A program made the translations under genes and the position numbers. 27,664 bases of DNA. Origin: CAIVSN01 sp031539165 (GTDB lineage Bacteria; Patescibacteriota; Gracilibacteria; BD1-5; UBA2023). Of the stretch, positions 10,386 through 18,355 are shown piece by piece. The stretch is taken from assembly GCA_031539165.1 (NCBI GenBank), contig JAVKLK010000008.1, positions 1-27,664 of the forward strand, read 5' to 3'. Numbering within the stretch: the stretch's first letter is position 1; every line of letters starts with the position of its first letter. The notes below the pieces were generated by a model. That model ran no database searches. It saw only the letters and a list, made by a program, of their open reading frames with translations, and was not told the DNA's origin.

Positions 10386-11474
10386 CTAGATCTTACCTAA
10401 ACTTTTCCCTTTCTCTGTGGCAAGTGATTCCCCATTTTCTTTGAGCGCAAGCTGTCCACATGCAGCATCTATGTCATCCCCCATAGTATGACGAACCGTC
10501 GAAGGGATACCCACTTTTTCTAATTCCTTCTGGAATTTTGTGATGATAAGCTTGGATGTGGGGAGCATGCCCGTTCCCATAATTCACTCTCCCGGATTAT
10601 ACGGAATAAAGTTTACATGGGCGAGGCGTCCTTTGAGGAGTTCAGCAAGTTCACGAGCATACTCAACACGATCCGTAATTCCCGATATCATGATGTACTC
10701 GTAAAAAATTCGTTTATTTGTTTTGGCAACATATCGGTCAAGAGAAGCCATCAAATCATCTATGGGGTAGGTATTCTCTACTGGCATAATGCGAGCTCTG
10801 GCTGTGTCGTTTGGAGCATGAAGAGAGACGGCGAGAGATACCTGAGGAAAGTCTTCCGCAAATCGATCAATGCCCGGGATGATTCCACAAGTGGAAACGG
10901 TCACTCGACGCACCGAGATATCGAGCTTTTTCTGAGCGGTAACCACCTGAATAGATCGTTTCAGGTGTTCGTAATTCAAGAATGGCTCCCCCATTCCCAT
11001 ATACACGATGTTTCTGAGCTTTCTTCCTTCTTGATGCAGGAGATGAGCTGCATGCATGACTTGTTCAACAATTTCAGAGAATTCAAGATTTCTCAGGAGT
11101 CAAAGTTTTCCGGTAGCACAGAACACACAAGCCATAGGACAACCCGCCTGAGAACTCACGCAAAGCGTATTACGACCAGAGAGATGTCGCATAATTACAG
11201 CCTCAATCATTCGCTCATCTTTCGTTCGGAAGAGGAATTTCGTTGTCTGTCAGTTCTCAGAAGTAGTAGTTGAATGAACCTCTAGCGATTGGTAGAAACA
11301 ATTCTCCTGCAAAAGGGTTCGAATATCTTTTGGGAGAGTTTCTATTTCTTCAAAGTTTGAAATGAAGTTTTTGTAGAGAGCATTCTCAAGCTGGACATAA
11401 CGAAAGGCCTTATGACCATTTGCGATCAGAAGTTCCTGTACTCGAGATTCATCATGAATAGAAAACTTGGTCAT
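10386..11474 (-). CDS. rlmN: 23S rRNA/tRNA adenine-C2 methyltransferase RlmN
   Basis: 362 residues with UGA-Gly at 11252-11250, 11102-11100 and 10586-10584; stop TAG. Radical SAM motif CPMACVFC provides the cluster cysteines C112, C116 and C119, preceded by CVSSQAG. The typical MGMGEPFLNYE motif, SLHAP and the C-terminal catalytic-Cys motif AACGQL are present. RlmN methylates C2 of A2503 in 23S rRNA and A37 of some tRNAs. The N-terminal helical domain (about residues 1-75) is short but recognisable. It lies in the centre of the translation/transcription gene series; its ATG directly follows the stop of the YuiD-like gene with no gap. Confidence 0.95.
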
Positions 11475-11891
11475 CTAAAATCCCAATAATATGACTGCTG
11501 TAAGTATACCAATACAACTTCCAGCAAATGCCTCTTTTGGGAGATGCCCTATTGATTCGTTGAATTCCTTTTGTTCTTTTTTCGAAAGAATATTCAGAGC
11601 ACGAGCATGTCTTCCTGCTTCAAATCGAACATTCATTGCATCATAAATAATGATGCACGAAAATACGAGTGAGACGAGAAATAAATCGCTCAAGATAGAA
11701 TACTTAATCCCAATCGCAGTAGACAAAGAAGTTACCAGTGCAGAGTGCACAGAAGGCATACCTCCAGAACCAAACATGTGTCGCAAGACAAATCGTTTTT
11801 GGATTGCCAATATACTTCCCTTGACAGCAACAGAGGCAATCCATGCTATCACAGGAATATAAAAAAGGTGATCTGCGAAGAATGTCGCCAT
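11475..11891 (-). CDS. Divergent PAP2-family membrane protein (YuiD-like, DUF212)
   Basis: 138 residues, no UGA, stop TAG. It shows GSGGMPSVHSALVTSL near residue 42 and YDAMNVRFEAGRHARALN near residue 84, which define the DUF212/YuiD family related to acid phosphatase and haloperoxidase proteins. Four hydrophobic segments are visible, including both ends. The family is widespread in Firmicutes, plants and Patescibacteria; a membrane phosphatase acting on lipid phosphates is usually assumed but not proven. It sits between greA and rlmN with 1-nt and 0-nt spacing, so it is clearly in the same transcript. Confidence 0.85.
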   Translation of the reverse strand: MATFFADHLFYIPVIAWIASVAVKGSILAIQKRFVLRHMFGSGGMPSVHSALVTSLSTAIGIKYSILSDLFLVSLVFSCIIIYDAMNVRFEAGRHARALNILSKKEQKEFNESIGHLPKEAFAGSCIGILTAVILLGF

Positions 11892-11892
11892 A

Positions 11893-12366
11893 CTATGCTA
11901 TCGATATAATAGTGAATTCAAAAGGTCCCGCTTGAGATTTTCCTTTTGCAACTTCTCCCACCTCCTTCCCAATCAACGCTGAACCAATAGGTGATTCATT
12001 ACTGATTTTGTTTTCAAAAATATCCGTTTCCGTAGGTCCAACAATTCGGTAGGTGAAGGTTTCCCCTTCCATATCTCGGATTACCACCGTATTTCCAATA
12101 ACTACGCCTCGTGATTTCTTGGCTGCCTTCTTCTCATCAACAAGCTCGTAGTTTTTGAGAATCTCTTCCAGTTCAATGATACGAAGCTCAACCTGAGCCT
12201 GCTCGTTTCGAGCATCCTCATACTCTGAGTTTTCAGAGAGGTCTCCGAAACTAATTGCCTCCTTAAGCTTCTCAGCAACCTCTACACGTTTTGCTTCTTT
12301 GAGATACTTGAGTTCCTCTTGAATTTCGGTAAGCCCTGCTTGGGTGAGGAGAGTTTTTTTTGCCAT
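11893..12366 (-). CDS. greA: Transcription elongation factor GreA
   Basis: 157 residues, the normal GreA length, with no UGA codon. An N-terminal coiled coil (about 1-75) carries the acidic tip GDLSENSEYEDARNEQ, and a C-terminal FKBP-like domain contains GPTETD and ISNESPIGSALIGKEVGE. GreA enters the RNA polymerase secondary channel and stimulates cleavage of backtracked RNA. Its placement downstream of nusG groups two elongation factors in one operon. No Shine-Dalgarno sequence precedes the ATG; the upstream bases are AT-rich. Confidence 0.96.
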   Translation of the reverse strand: MAKKTLLTQAGLTEIQEELKYLKEAKRVEVAEKLKEAISFGDLSENSEYEDARNEQAQVELRIIELEEILKNYELVDEKKAAKKSRGVVIGNTVVIRDMEGETFTYRIVGPTETDIFENKISNESPIGSALIGKEVGEVAKGKSQAGPFEFTIISIA

Positions 12367-12371
12367 ATAAT

Positions 12372-13079
12372 TTATTTACTGGTAAGAAGTTTTTTAATAC
12401 GAGGATAAAACGATTTTGGAAGTTCAAATCCATACGCTTTGCCATCTATCGATGTAACAAAACGAATCGTGGAATCTTTTTTATTGAGTGAATTGAGAAA
12501 GAACGAGGCCTCGAAGAATGTGTCGGTTTCTTTGACGGCATAGACATTGCTGGCGAGTTTGAGATTTGTGAGCATTACCGGGTAGGATTCGGCAAATGCG
12601 TAAATGTTCACCTTATTCTTCTCATCACGATACGTAGTATACGCAATATTTGAGAAAATCTTAATATCGAATATTCCTTTGTTTTCTGCTATCTTTGTAT
12701 TCACATCTGGCATGAGCTTCGCAAGAAGTGGTATACCAAGTGGATGTACGATAGGTTCTGACTTTTCTGGAGGTTTTGGGGTACTTTGAGAAACACTTCC
12801 TGTCTGAGTAATTCCTGTGGATGTTTTTTCTGGAATATTTGCTCCACTAGAAGTGAGTGCCCCTAAGCCAACAGAAAGAGTATTGAGTGTATTTGCAAGA
12901 ACTGCAATATCTTCTTGGGCTGGTGGCTGCGCTTGATCCACTCTATTCTGAGTCGAAGTTCATTTTGTCCCGAGAACTCCTTGCACAGTTTGTTTGTACG
13001 CAGGAGATAGGAAGACTCCTATCATATTTCAGAGGAGAATGACTACAAGAACGAGGAGGGTTAACGCAGCAGCTCGCAT
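12372..13079 (-). CDS. Unknown N-terminally anchored extracytoplasmic protein
   Basis: 235 residues, with two UGA-Gly codons near residues 17 and 40 that join the N-terminal membrane segment to the rest; stop TAA at 12374-12372. Residues about 3-25 are one hydrophobic helix (signal anchor or uncleaved signal peptide), followed by a Gln/Thr/Ser/Pro-rich linker to about residue 115 and a compact mixed alpha/beta domain to the end. I do not recognise the domain. It lies between nusG and greA with 2- and 5-nt spacing, so it is expressed with them. It may be a lineage-specific envelope protein. Confidence 0.72.
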
Positions 13080-13081
13080 GC

Positions 13082-13633
13082 TTATTTTTTAACTTTTACG
13101 TTTCCAAAGTCAATTTCAACAGGAGTATCTCTTCCAAGAAGATTAATATTAATCTTCAAAACTCCTTTTGCTTCATTGATTTCTGTGACGAACCCTTCAC
13201 TTCCTTCAAACGGAGCGGAAAGGATAGAAACCTCATCTCCCACTTTTATATTTGTTGTATATTTCTCGCTTTTATCGGAGAGTACTCCTTTGAGCTGATC
13301 CAACTCTTCTCCCTTTACTGGAACTGGAACAGTACCAGCACCGAGGAACCCCGTTACATTTGGAGTATTTCGAACGATATACCAACTCTCGTTTGTTACG
13401 AGCATTTTTACGAGAATGTATCCTGGGAAAATATTTTTCTTTTTCGAAACCTTCTTTCCACCTGCCCGAACGGCAACAGTGTCGTGAGTGGGAACGAAAA
13501 CATCAAGAATAAATTTCTCGAGTCCAAATGCCTGGCGGCGCTGCATGAGAGATTGTCGGACATTTTCTTCCGTACCAGAGATAACGCGGATAACGTACCA
13601 CTCTCCCCCTTCGTTGTTCAAGCTATCAAACAT
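13082..13633 (-). CDS. nusG: Transcription termination/antitermination factor NusG
   Basis: 183 residues, no UGA among about 18 glycines. The N-terminal NGN domain (GEWYVIRVISGTEENV; FPGYILVKM; WYIVRNTPNVTGFLG) is followed by a KOW domain (VGDEVSILSAPFEGSEGFVTEI). NusG binds RNA polymerase and links it to Rho or the ribosome. It follows secE by 2 nt, the order conserved in most bacteria, although the usual next genes rplK/rplA are not here and an unknown anchored protein follows instead. Confidence 0.97.
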   Translation of the reverse strand: MFDSLNNEGGEWYVIRVISGTEENVRQSLMQRRQAFGLEKFILDVFVPTHDTVAVRAGGKKVSKKKNIFPGYILVKMLVTNESWYIVRNTPNVTGFLGAGTVPVPVKGEELDQLKGVLSDKSEKYTTNIKVGDEVSILSAPFEGSEGFVTEINEAKGVLKININLLGRDTPVEIDFGNVKVKK

Positions 13634-13635
13634 AG

Positions 13636-13995
13636 TTATTTTTTTGAGTTAGAGGAAGTAGATGCTCCAGTAGCAGTATTCTTCTGAGATACTGGAATGG
13701 CAGGACCAGATGTGGAGTTCGATTTTTGAGAACTCACCGATCCGGAGAGACTCTTCAGCTTCTCCAACACATCAGATGTCTGTGTATCAGTGGGTGAAAC
13801 TTGAGCAACCTCATGTGGAGTAATCTTTCGAATCGCAAACATAGCAGTCGATACTCCTGTTCCGAAAACAAATAATACCGTGGCAGCAATCGCAATCATT
13901 GAAGTCACTATGGTGAAATACTTGCGAGTCTCAACTCGAGTAGGCCATACAACATGCTCAATTTCTTTGAGGGCTTCTTTGATAAAATGAATCAT
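13636..13995 (-). CDS. secE: Preprotein translocase subunit SecE with Ser/Thr-rich tail
   Basis: About 119 residues from ATG 13995; ATG 14007 adds four residues and is an alternative. The core KEALKEIEHVVWPTRVETRKYF is the SecE amphipathic helix, followed by one transmembrane helix at about 29-50, enough for a minimal SecE. It then has an unusual tail of about 65 residues rich in Ser, Thr, Gln and Pro that would face outside, where normal bacterial SecE ends shortly after the helix. It is the first gene of the twelve-gene minus-strand series and lies directly behind a strong promoter. No UGA codon is present. Confidence 0.9.
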   Translation of the reverse strand: MIHFIKEALKEIEHVVWPTRVETRKYFTIVTSMIAIAATVLFVFGTGVSTAMFAIRKITPHEVAQVSPTDTQTSDVLEKLKSLSGSVSSQKSNSTSGPAIPVSQKNTATGASTSSNSKK

Positions 13996-14040
13996 GTGGA
14001 GACACATTAATAATTAGGCAGCCGTCAAGGGTGCGGGCAG

Positions 14041-14068
14041 AGTATAAGCGGATGGCTCAGGGTGTCAA
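14041..14068 (-). promoter_or_regulatory. Strong sigma70-type promoter for the secE-nusG series
   Basis: On the minus strand, a perfect TTGACA box (14068-14063) is followed by a 16-nt spacer and TATACT (14046-14041). Transcription should start near 14034, giving a 5' UTR of about 27-39 nt before secE. It is the only strong promoter I see ahead of the twelve-gene series. Confidence 0.8.
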
Positions 14069-14069
14069 A

Positions 14070-14104
14070 CAAGAATCGGGAGGTTTTTAGGTTCCCGATT
14101 CTTG
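14070..14104 (-). terminator. Strong hairpin after the prepilin-like gene
   Basis: A perfect 12-bp inverted repeat (14070-14081 with 14093-14104, 11-nt loop) lies 15 nt after the TAA at 14120. In the minus direction it is followed only by TTTG, so the U-tract is poor, but stem stability suggests a terminator insulating the secE promoter that begins 2 nt later. Confidence 0.65.
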
Positions 14105-14119
14105 GCTTGATTTTACTTC

Positions 14120-16252
14120 TTAGTTTCGCATACAACGGACAAGTGCAGCACCATAACGGTGATTCTGGCTTTGTTCTTCATTTCAATTAGATATGCTCCA
14201 TGAAACAGCTGGCCAAGAACCTACTACTGGTGAAGAAGTCCAATACCAAGCCCCGAATCCTTGGCCGTAAAATATACCGCCAGTATTGCGATTACCAGCA
14301 AGAGGGAGTCTGAGCGCATTCCTCATAGGATTCCCCCCCCACTGAGCAAGGCAACCAGTATATCAGTTAAGTGAGTTGACAGCATCACACCATTCTTTCT
14401 GTGTTGGGACATGATACCCTGAAGCACATGGACCTTGCATGAGCGTTTTGTCTCCAGCAGATACGGAGCTCCATGTTCCGGAGGTAGGCGTAGTGGTTCC
14501 TCCTCCCCAGAGATTATTGTTAGAAGGAGTGAGCCAGTCTGTACTTGATACAGTTGGGGTAGTAATAAAATTGTTTGTCGTATCACTTGATACGGGTCAT
14601 GCCGTGGTAGCTCCAGTGGTAACATCTTTATTTCTTCCCCATTGGTAGTAGGCTCCCATATACGCTTTTTGTGTAGGAGTAGGTCATCCACTTGAGGATG
14701 AGTCTGTAAGAGTGAGGGGTTGGTTGGTATACGCGGTCGTTGCCCCTACATTACACGCAGCCCATACCTGCCCATTGGTAAGAGTAATATCATCTGTATC
14801 ACAGCCAGGGTAACGGGTACATGCCTGTGTATTACAACTCTGACTCACTACTGGTTTAGTTCCAGAACAGAGCGCATCCGATACGGTCGTTCCGTCATTG
14901 CGTTGACAGATGACGGTTCTAGTTTGAGCTCCTCCTCAACAAGAAGCACTACAGCTTCACCAAGAGCCAGAAGACCAAGCATAGGTATAGTTCAGAGAAC
15001 AGGCATTGTTTGCATACGAACCAGAGAGGACTCCATTGGTACAGGTTCGGGTTTGGCTGGTACAACTGCTTGGGTAGGTGACAGAAGAAGATTGGTAAGC
15101 GGTGGTAGATGCGTTATGAGCAAGAGATCCTCCCCAAGGAAGGGTACAGTTGGAGGGAGAGGCTACGGTACAGCTGAGGTTTCCATACGTTCCAGAAAGA
15201 ACTCCATTCGTACAAATGCGAGATTCACTGGTACAAGAAGAACCGAATGGAACACTGGAAGATTGGTAAGCGGTGACGGAAGAACTGTGATTTACGGGAG
15301 AACCATTGAAGGTACAGTTGGAGGGAGAGGCTACGGTACAGCTGAGGTTTCCATACGTTCCAGAAAGAACTCCATTCGTACAAATGCGAGATTCACTGGT
15401 ACAAGAAGAACCGAATGGAACACTGGAAGATTGGTAAGCGGTCACCGATAATCCATGTGGAATTGATGAACCTGCGAGAGAACAAGAGAAAGGTGATGAT
15501 GAAGATGTTGCTCCTACTCAAGGAAGCGCATAGGCTGCAGGTATTCGATTGACATAGCATGAATCTATCGATGTTCCAGCACTCAAAGCCACTACTGTGC
15601 CAGAACCAGTGAGACATGAATTGGTAACGATCGTTCCTGCTCAGACAAGAGTACTCAGCGAGACTGATCCAGAATACACTTCTTGAATAGGTGAAAGCGT
15701 ATTTGCAGAGAGAAATATTCCCATAGCGTCTCCAGAAGTTGCTGCATAGAGTTTTGTATTATTAGAAAGAGCTCTCGCAAAAGGAACTGCAGTATCAAGC
15801 GCTCAAGCAAAAGCGTTTTTTTGTTCCTGGTTCTCAAAAAAAGTAAGAATCTGCGCTCTATCTCGAGATCAATTTGCGAGATAGGTATAGTAAGTGCCCG
15901 ATTTAGGATCCATACCACCCCTATCAACGGCAAGCTTCTGCAGTATATCAGCTCCGACATATCCTTGGTATGCAATATCGATAGCTCCTGTCTGAATCCG
16001 AACTGCACTTGTTGGTTCGGGAAGAACTCCATTCTTCGCCCGATAGGACTCAAGCCCTGATTGAAATGCGGAAAGATCCGCCACTCGATTAGCATCTCTC
16101 GCTGAAGTGGAGTATTCAGAGTAGGATACAAAAGCCATCGTACTTGTTGTAACCAGTACCGCTATGACAACGAGTATTTCAACGAGAGTGAATGCTCCAG
16201 TATGGAAAATACGAGAACTCATGAAATGAGAAAGAGTGTTTCTGGAAAGCAT
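14120..16252 (-). CDS. Prepilin-like surface protein with Cys-rich repeats, TSP1 module and FISUMP-type domain
   Basis: About 710 residues with ten UGA-Gly codons; stop TAA. Order of parts: type IV prepilin leader with cleavage G|AFTLVE after residue 19 and a hydrophobic helix (about 22-42); a pilin-like region (to about 130); a Ser/Thr/Gly-rich region; three Cys-rich tandem repeats of about 56 residues from about 270 (motif TAYQSSSVPFGSSCTSESR then ICTNGVLSG); a thrombospondin type 1-like module at about 427-480 (WSSGSWGxCSASCGGG, with UGA-coded Gly); and a FISUMP/DUF1566-type C-terminal domain (YYQWGRNKD, GPCASGYHVPTQKEW, then LVRCMRN at the end). This looks like a pilus-type or pseudopilus-displayed adhesin. 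A DsbA-like enzyme encoded nearby could form its disulfides. ATG 16252 is chosen; ATG 16222 would give a shorter leader (MSSRIFHTG). Confidence 0.85.
15143..15274 (-). repeat. Direct repeat copy A within the surface-protein gene
   Basis: This 132-bp segment is identical, base for base as far as I can read, to 15311-15442 (offset 168 bp = 56 codons). It encodes one Cys-rich repeat of the surface protein. A more diverged third copy lies at about 14985-15110. Confidence 0.9.
15311..15442 (-). repeat. Direct repeat copy B within the surface-protein gene
   Basis: Second copy of the 132-bp repeat; the flanking sequences differ directly outside it. Identity including synonymous positions points to a recent duplication or to gene conversion. 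Confidence 0.9.
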
Positions 16253-16273
16253 AGCGTTTGGTAAACTTCTCCT

Positions 16274-16303
16274 AGTATACCCGATGCTCCCCCACCAAGT
16301 CAA
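16274..16303 (-). promoter_or_regulatory. Promoter of the prepilin-like gene
   Basis: On the minus strand, TTGACT (16303-16298), an 18-nt spacer and TATACT (16279-16274). Transcription would start near 16267, about 15 nt before ATG 16252. An AGGAGA just after the -10 box is too far from the start codon, and too close to the transcription start, to act as a normal ribosome binding site. Confidence 0.75.
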
Positions 16304-16309
16304 GGTGGG
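16291..16309. promoter_or_regulatory. Inverted repeat enclosing the -35 box (operator or hairpin)
   Basis: CCCACC (16291-16296) and GGTGGG (16304-16309) flank a 7-nt centre that contains the -35 box of the prepilin-like gene. It could be an operator, or an end-of-transcript hairpin for the photolyase gene that stops at 16321; no U-tract follows it, which makes a terminator less likely. Confidence 0.4.
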
Positions 16310-16320
16310 TTATATTTTGG

Positions 16321-17676
16321 CTAGAGAAGAGCATTCCATTTCTGGATATATTGAGCGACATTAAATTTTTTCTCACAACCACTCCGATTCATGTATCGAA
16401 TCTTCCCATACACCGGCCTGTCAAACCAAGGCCTGTCATGAATTCCACAGATAGACCACATAATCCCGGTATACCCATTTGGATCGCACCCATCTATCGC
16501 ATACGTATCGTTCAGATACAGGGCAATCTCAACTGCGAGCCGAGGATTTTCTGTCCATTCCAGTATCTTCTTAGCCCAGTACATTCGCATGAATCCATGA
16601 AGTTTTCCTCGAACGACAAGTTCTTTCTGAGCAGCATTCCACAGAGAATCATGAGTTTGAGCCCCTTCAAACTGAGACAAAGAATACACCCACTCCCTTT
16701 CATCATTCCAGTGTTCCAGAAGGGTTTCCTGGGACCACTTCCAGGCTCATTCAAAGCGATCGTACTGCTCACAGTAGAGACAATAATTCTCCGCAACCTC
16801 TCGACGAATAATACTTTCTTCGAGAAAGTCGTCCGCAATTCCCTCTGGCATATTTGCCTTGAGAACCTCAAGTACTAATCTCTGTGGAGAGAGATTTCCG
16901 TGATTAAGATATGGGGAGAGTTCGGATTGTGCTCCCGCATTCGGATCGTTTCTCAAAGAAGAGTATTGAACGAGTTTATTCGTGATAAAATGTTCCATCG
17001 CTGACAGAGCAGCTCTCGCTCAGGGGGTTATCCAAAGAACTGGCGCAATATCCTTTCTGATTTCTGGAGAAATACAATGTTCAAAAGAAGGAAATTGCTC
17101 AACGGGCATGGAGAGAGAATCTTTTGGGAAAGTATAAAAAGATGACTCTGGGTATTCATCCAAGTATTCCGATAAGATTTTCTTAATTTTTGGACGAAGA
17201 GTAGCAGCTTGAAATTCTTGTTTCTGAGAGACTATCCACGCTGGAATAATATTGTGTGCATCGACCTCTAATACAGGAAAACTTGCTCTCGCTATAAGCT
17301 GCGTATTTCGCTGTCTATAAAAATGAAGTGGAGAAAAATCTGTCACAACAAGAGTTGGATCTTTCTGAAGAATCCATTCAATGGCGGATTCTCGACTTTC
17401 TGTACAGAGATGAAATCCAATATTATGAGATGCTGCTTCACGAGCAACCTCTGAAACGCTTTTGTATATAAAATCAAGCTGTCGAAGCGTGTGCCCAAAA
17501 AATAGTGGATCGATGTGGAAGAATATACAAACACCTCTCCCCTTTTGTCTCGCGTATCGAATCGCAAAAACAAGAGCCCAGTTATCATATACTCGTTGAT
17601 CTCGAGACATCCAGTAGATTACCGGACCCTGTCCCTCATCTCATTCACAGAGTTTCCTGATTCGTTCCTGTTTCAT
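16321..17676 (-). CDS. Class II CPD photolyase
   Basis: 451 residues with UGA-Gly at residue 12, at 17022-17020 and at 16749-16747; stop TAG. Class II hallmarks: VIYWMSRDQRVYDNWAL near the N-terminus, the FAD-domain segment FLEESIIRREVAENYCLY, YDRFEGAWKW-like, THDSLWNAAQKELV and KLHGFMRMYWAKKILEW. The enzyme uses FADH- and light to split cyclobutane pyrimidine dimers in DNA. Length and motifs are complete. For a small-genome Patescibacterium it implies exposure to sunlit surroundings. It lies 12 nt after the coiled-coil gene, so both are probably on one transcript. Confidence 0.95.
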
Positions 17677-17688
17677 GCAAAAAAGTAA

Positions 17689-18222
17689 CTATGATGTATG
17701 GAGACTTCGTTTGATATCAATCGTATTCTCTTGAACGAGTACAAGGTTTTTGTTGAGCATCATGAGCGCGCTAAAAAATAAGCTCGCTGGGCTGAAATGA
17801 TCCGGATGAGAAGACTCGTACAAATGTTGTAATGCTTGATCGAGTTTTGTTAAAGCATGTGTTCGTGCTGCCTCATTATTGAGCGCTTCTGCATATTCTT
17901 CTTTTGTCAGACGAAGATGAACTGGAAGAATAGATTCAATGCGAGGTACCGCCTCAATTGCATCAATTTTCTCAAAAATTTCTGCAATCTGCTCAGACTC
18001 CAGTCACTCTGTATTTGCAATAATCTCAGCAGCATGGACTCACAAAAGCCCTCGCTCTATGAGTGACTTGAGAAATTCAAGTTCTTTCTTTTTTTCTAAG
18101 CGAGCGATGAGTTCTTTCTTCTCTTTTGAAAATGTCAGTACTTTTTCTATCTGCTTCTTTCGCTCTTTTTCTGTAAGTTGTTTGACCTCTTTCTCTTGGG
18201 CAACGTATTTCTCGTAAGACAT
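17689..18222 (-). CDS. Unknown coiled-coil protein
   Basis: 177 residues from ATG 18222, two UGA-Gly codons, stop TAG at 17691-17689. The N-terminal third is a highly charged helix (Glu/Lys-rich heptads, residues about 5-60) and the rest is also mainly helical, with no membrane segment or cysteine. I do not recognise a family. The frame stays open upstream to a TAA at 18345, including a TTG at 18270, but a promoter placing its start at 18222 supports this ATG. It precedes the photolyase gene in the same transcript; nothing in the sequence ties it to DNA repair. Confidence 0.65.
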
Positions 18223-18228
18223 GCGACG

Positions 18229-18257
18229 AAAATAAATGATGATGTGTTGAAGTGTAA
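18229..18257 (-). promoter_or_regulatory. Putative leaderless promoter of the coiled-coil/photolyase pair
   Basis: On the minus strand, TTACAC (18257-18252), a 17-nt spacer and TATTTT (18234-18229), followed after 6 nt by the ATG at 18222. A start seven bases after the -10 box would fall on the ATG itself. Confidence 0.45.
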
Positions 18258-18343
18258 CTGGATGCTCCAAGATTTCAATGATTCCTCAAAAAGAGTTGGG
18301 AATACTTTCTTGATTTATTCCTTCTGTTTCATGGTATTTTGTT

Positions 18344-18349
18344 TAGAAT
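18344..18349 (+). promoter_or_regulatory. Putative -10 box of radA, leaderless geometry
   Basis: TAGAAT ends 6 nt before the radA ATG at 18356; no convincing -35 box is present. The TAG inside it also closes the radA frame upstream, so no earlier start exists. Confidence 0.4.
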
Positions 18350-18355
18350 GACCTC

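Noticed and set aside
10617..11273. A 218-residue plus-strand open frame
   Set aside because: It lies antisense to rlmN, whose radical SAM motifs and catalytic cysteines are all present on the minus strand.
14985..15442. A CRISPR-like or satellite array
   Set aside because: The repeats are 168 bp apart, in frame, and encode Cys-rich protein repeats; there are no unique spacers of constant length.
14720..15451. A 243-residue plus-strand frame with internal Arg/Thr/Gly repeats
   Set aside because: It is the antisense of the prepilin-like gene; its repeats only mirror the 132-bp repeat, and the minus strand gives recognisable domains.
18223..18345. An N-terminal extension of the coiled-coil protein
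   Set aside because: The frame is open but has no ATG or GTG, only a TTG at 18270, and the promoter boxes fit a start at 18222; it remains a possible alternative.
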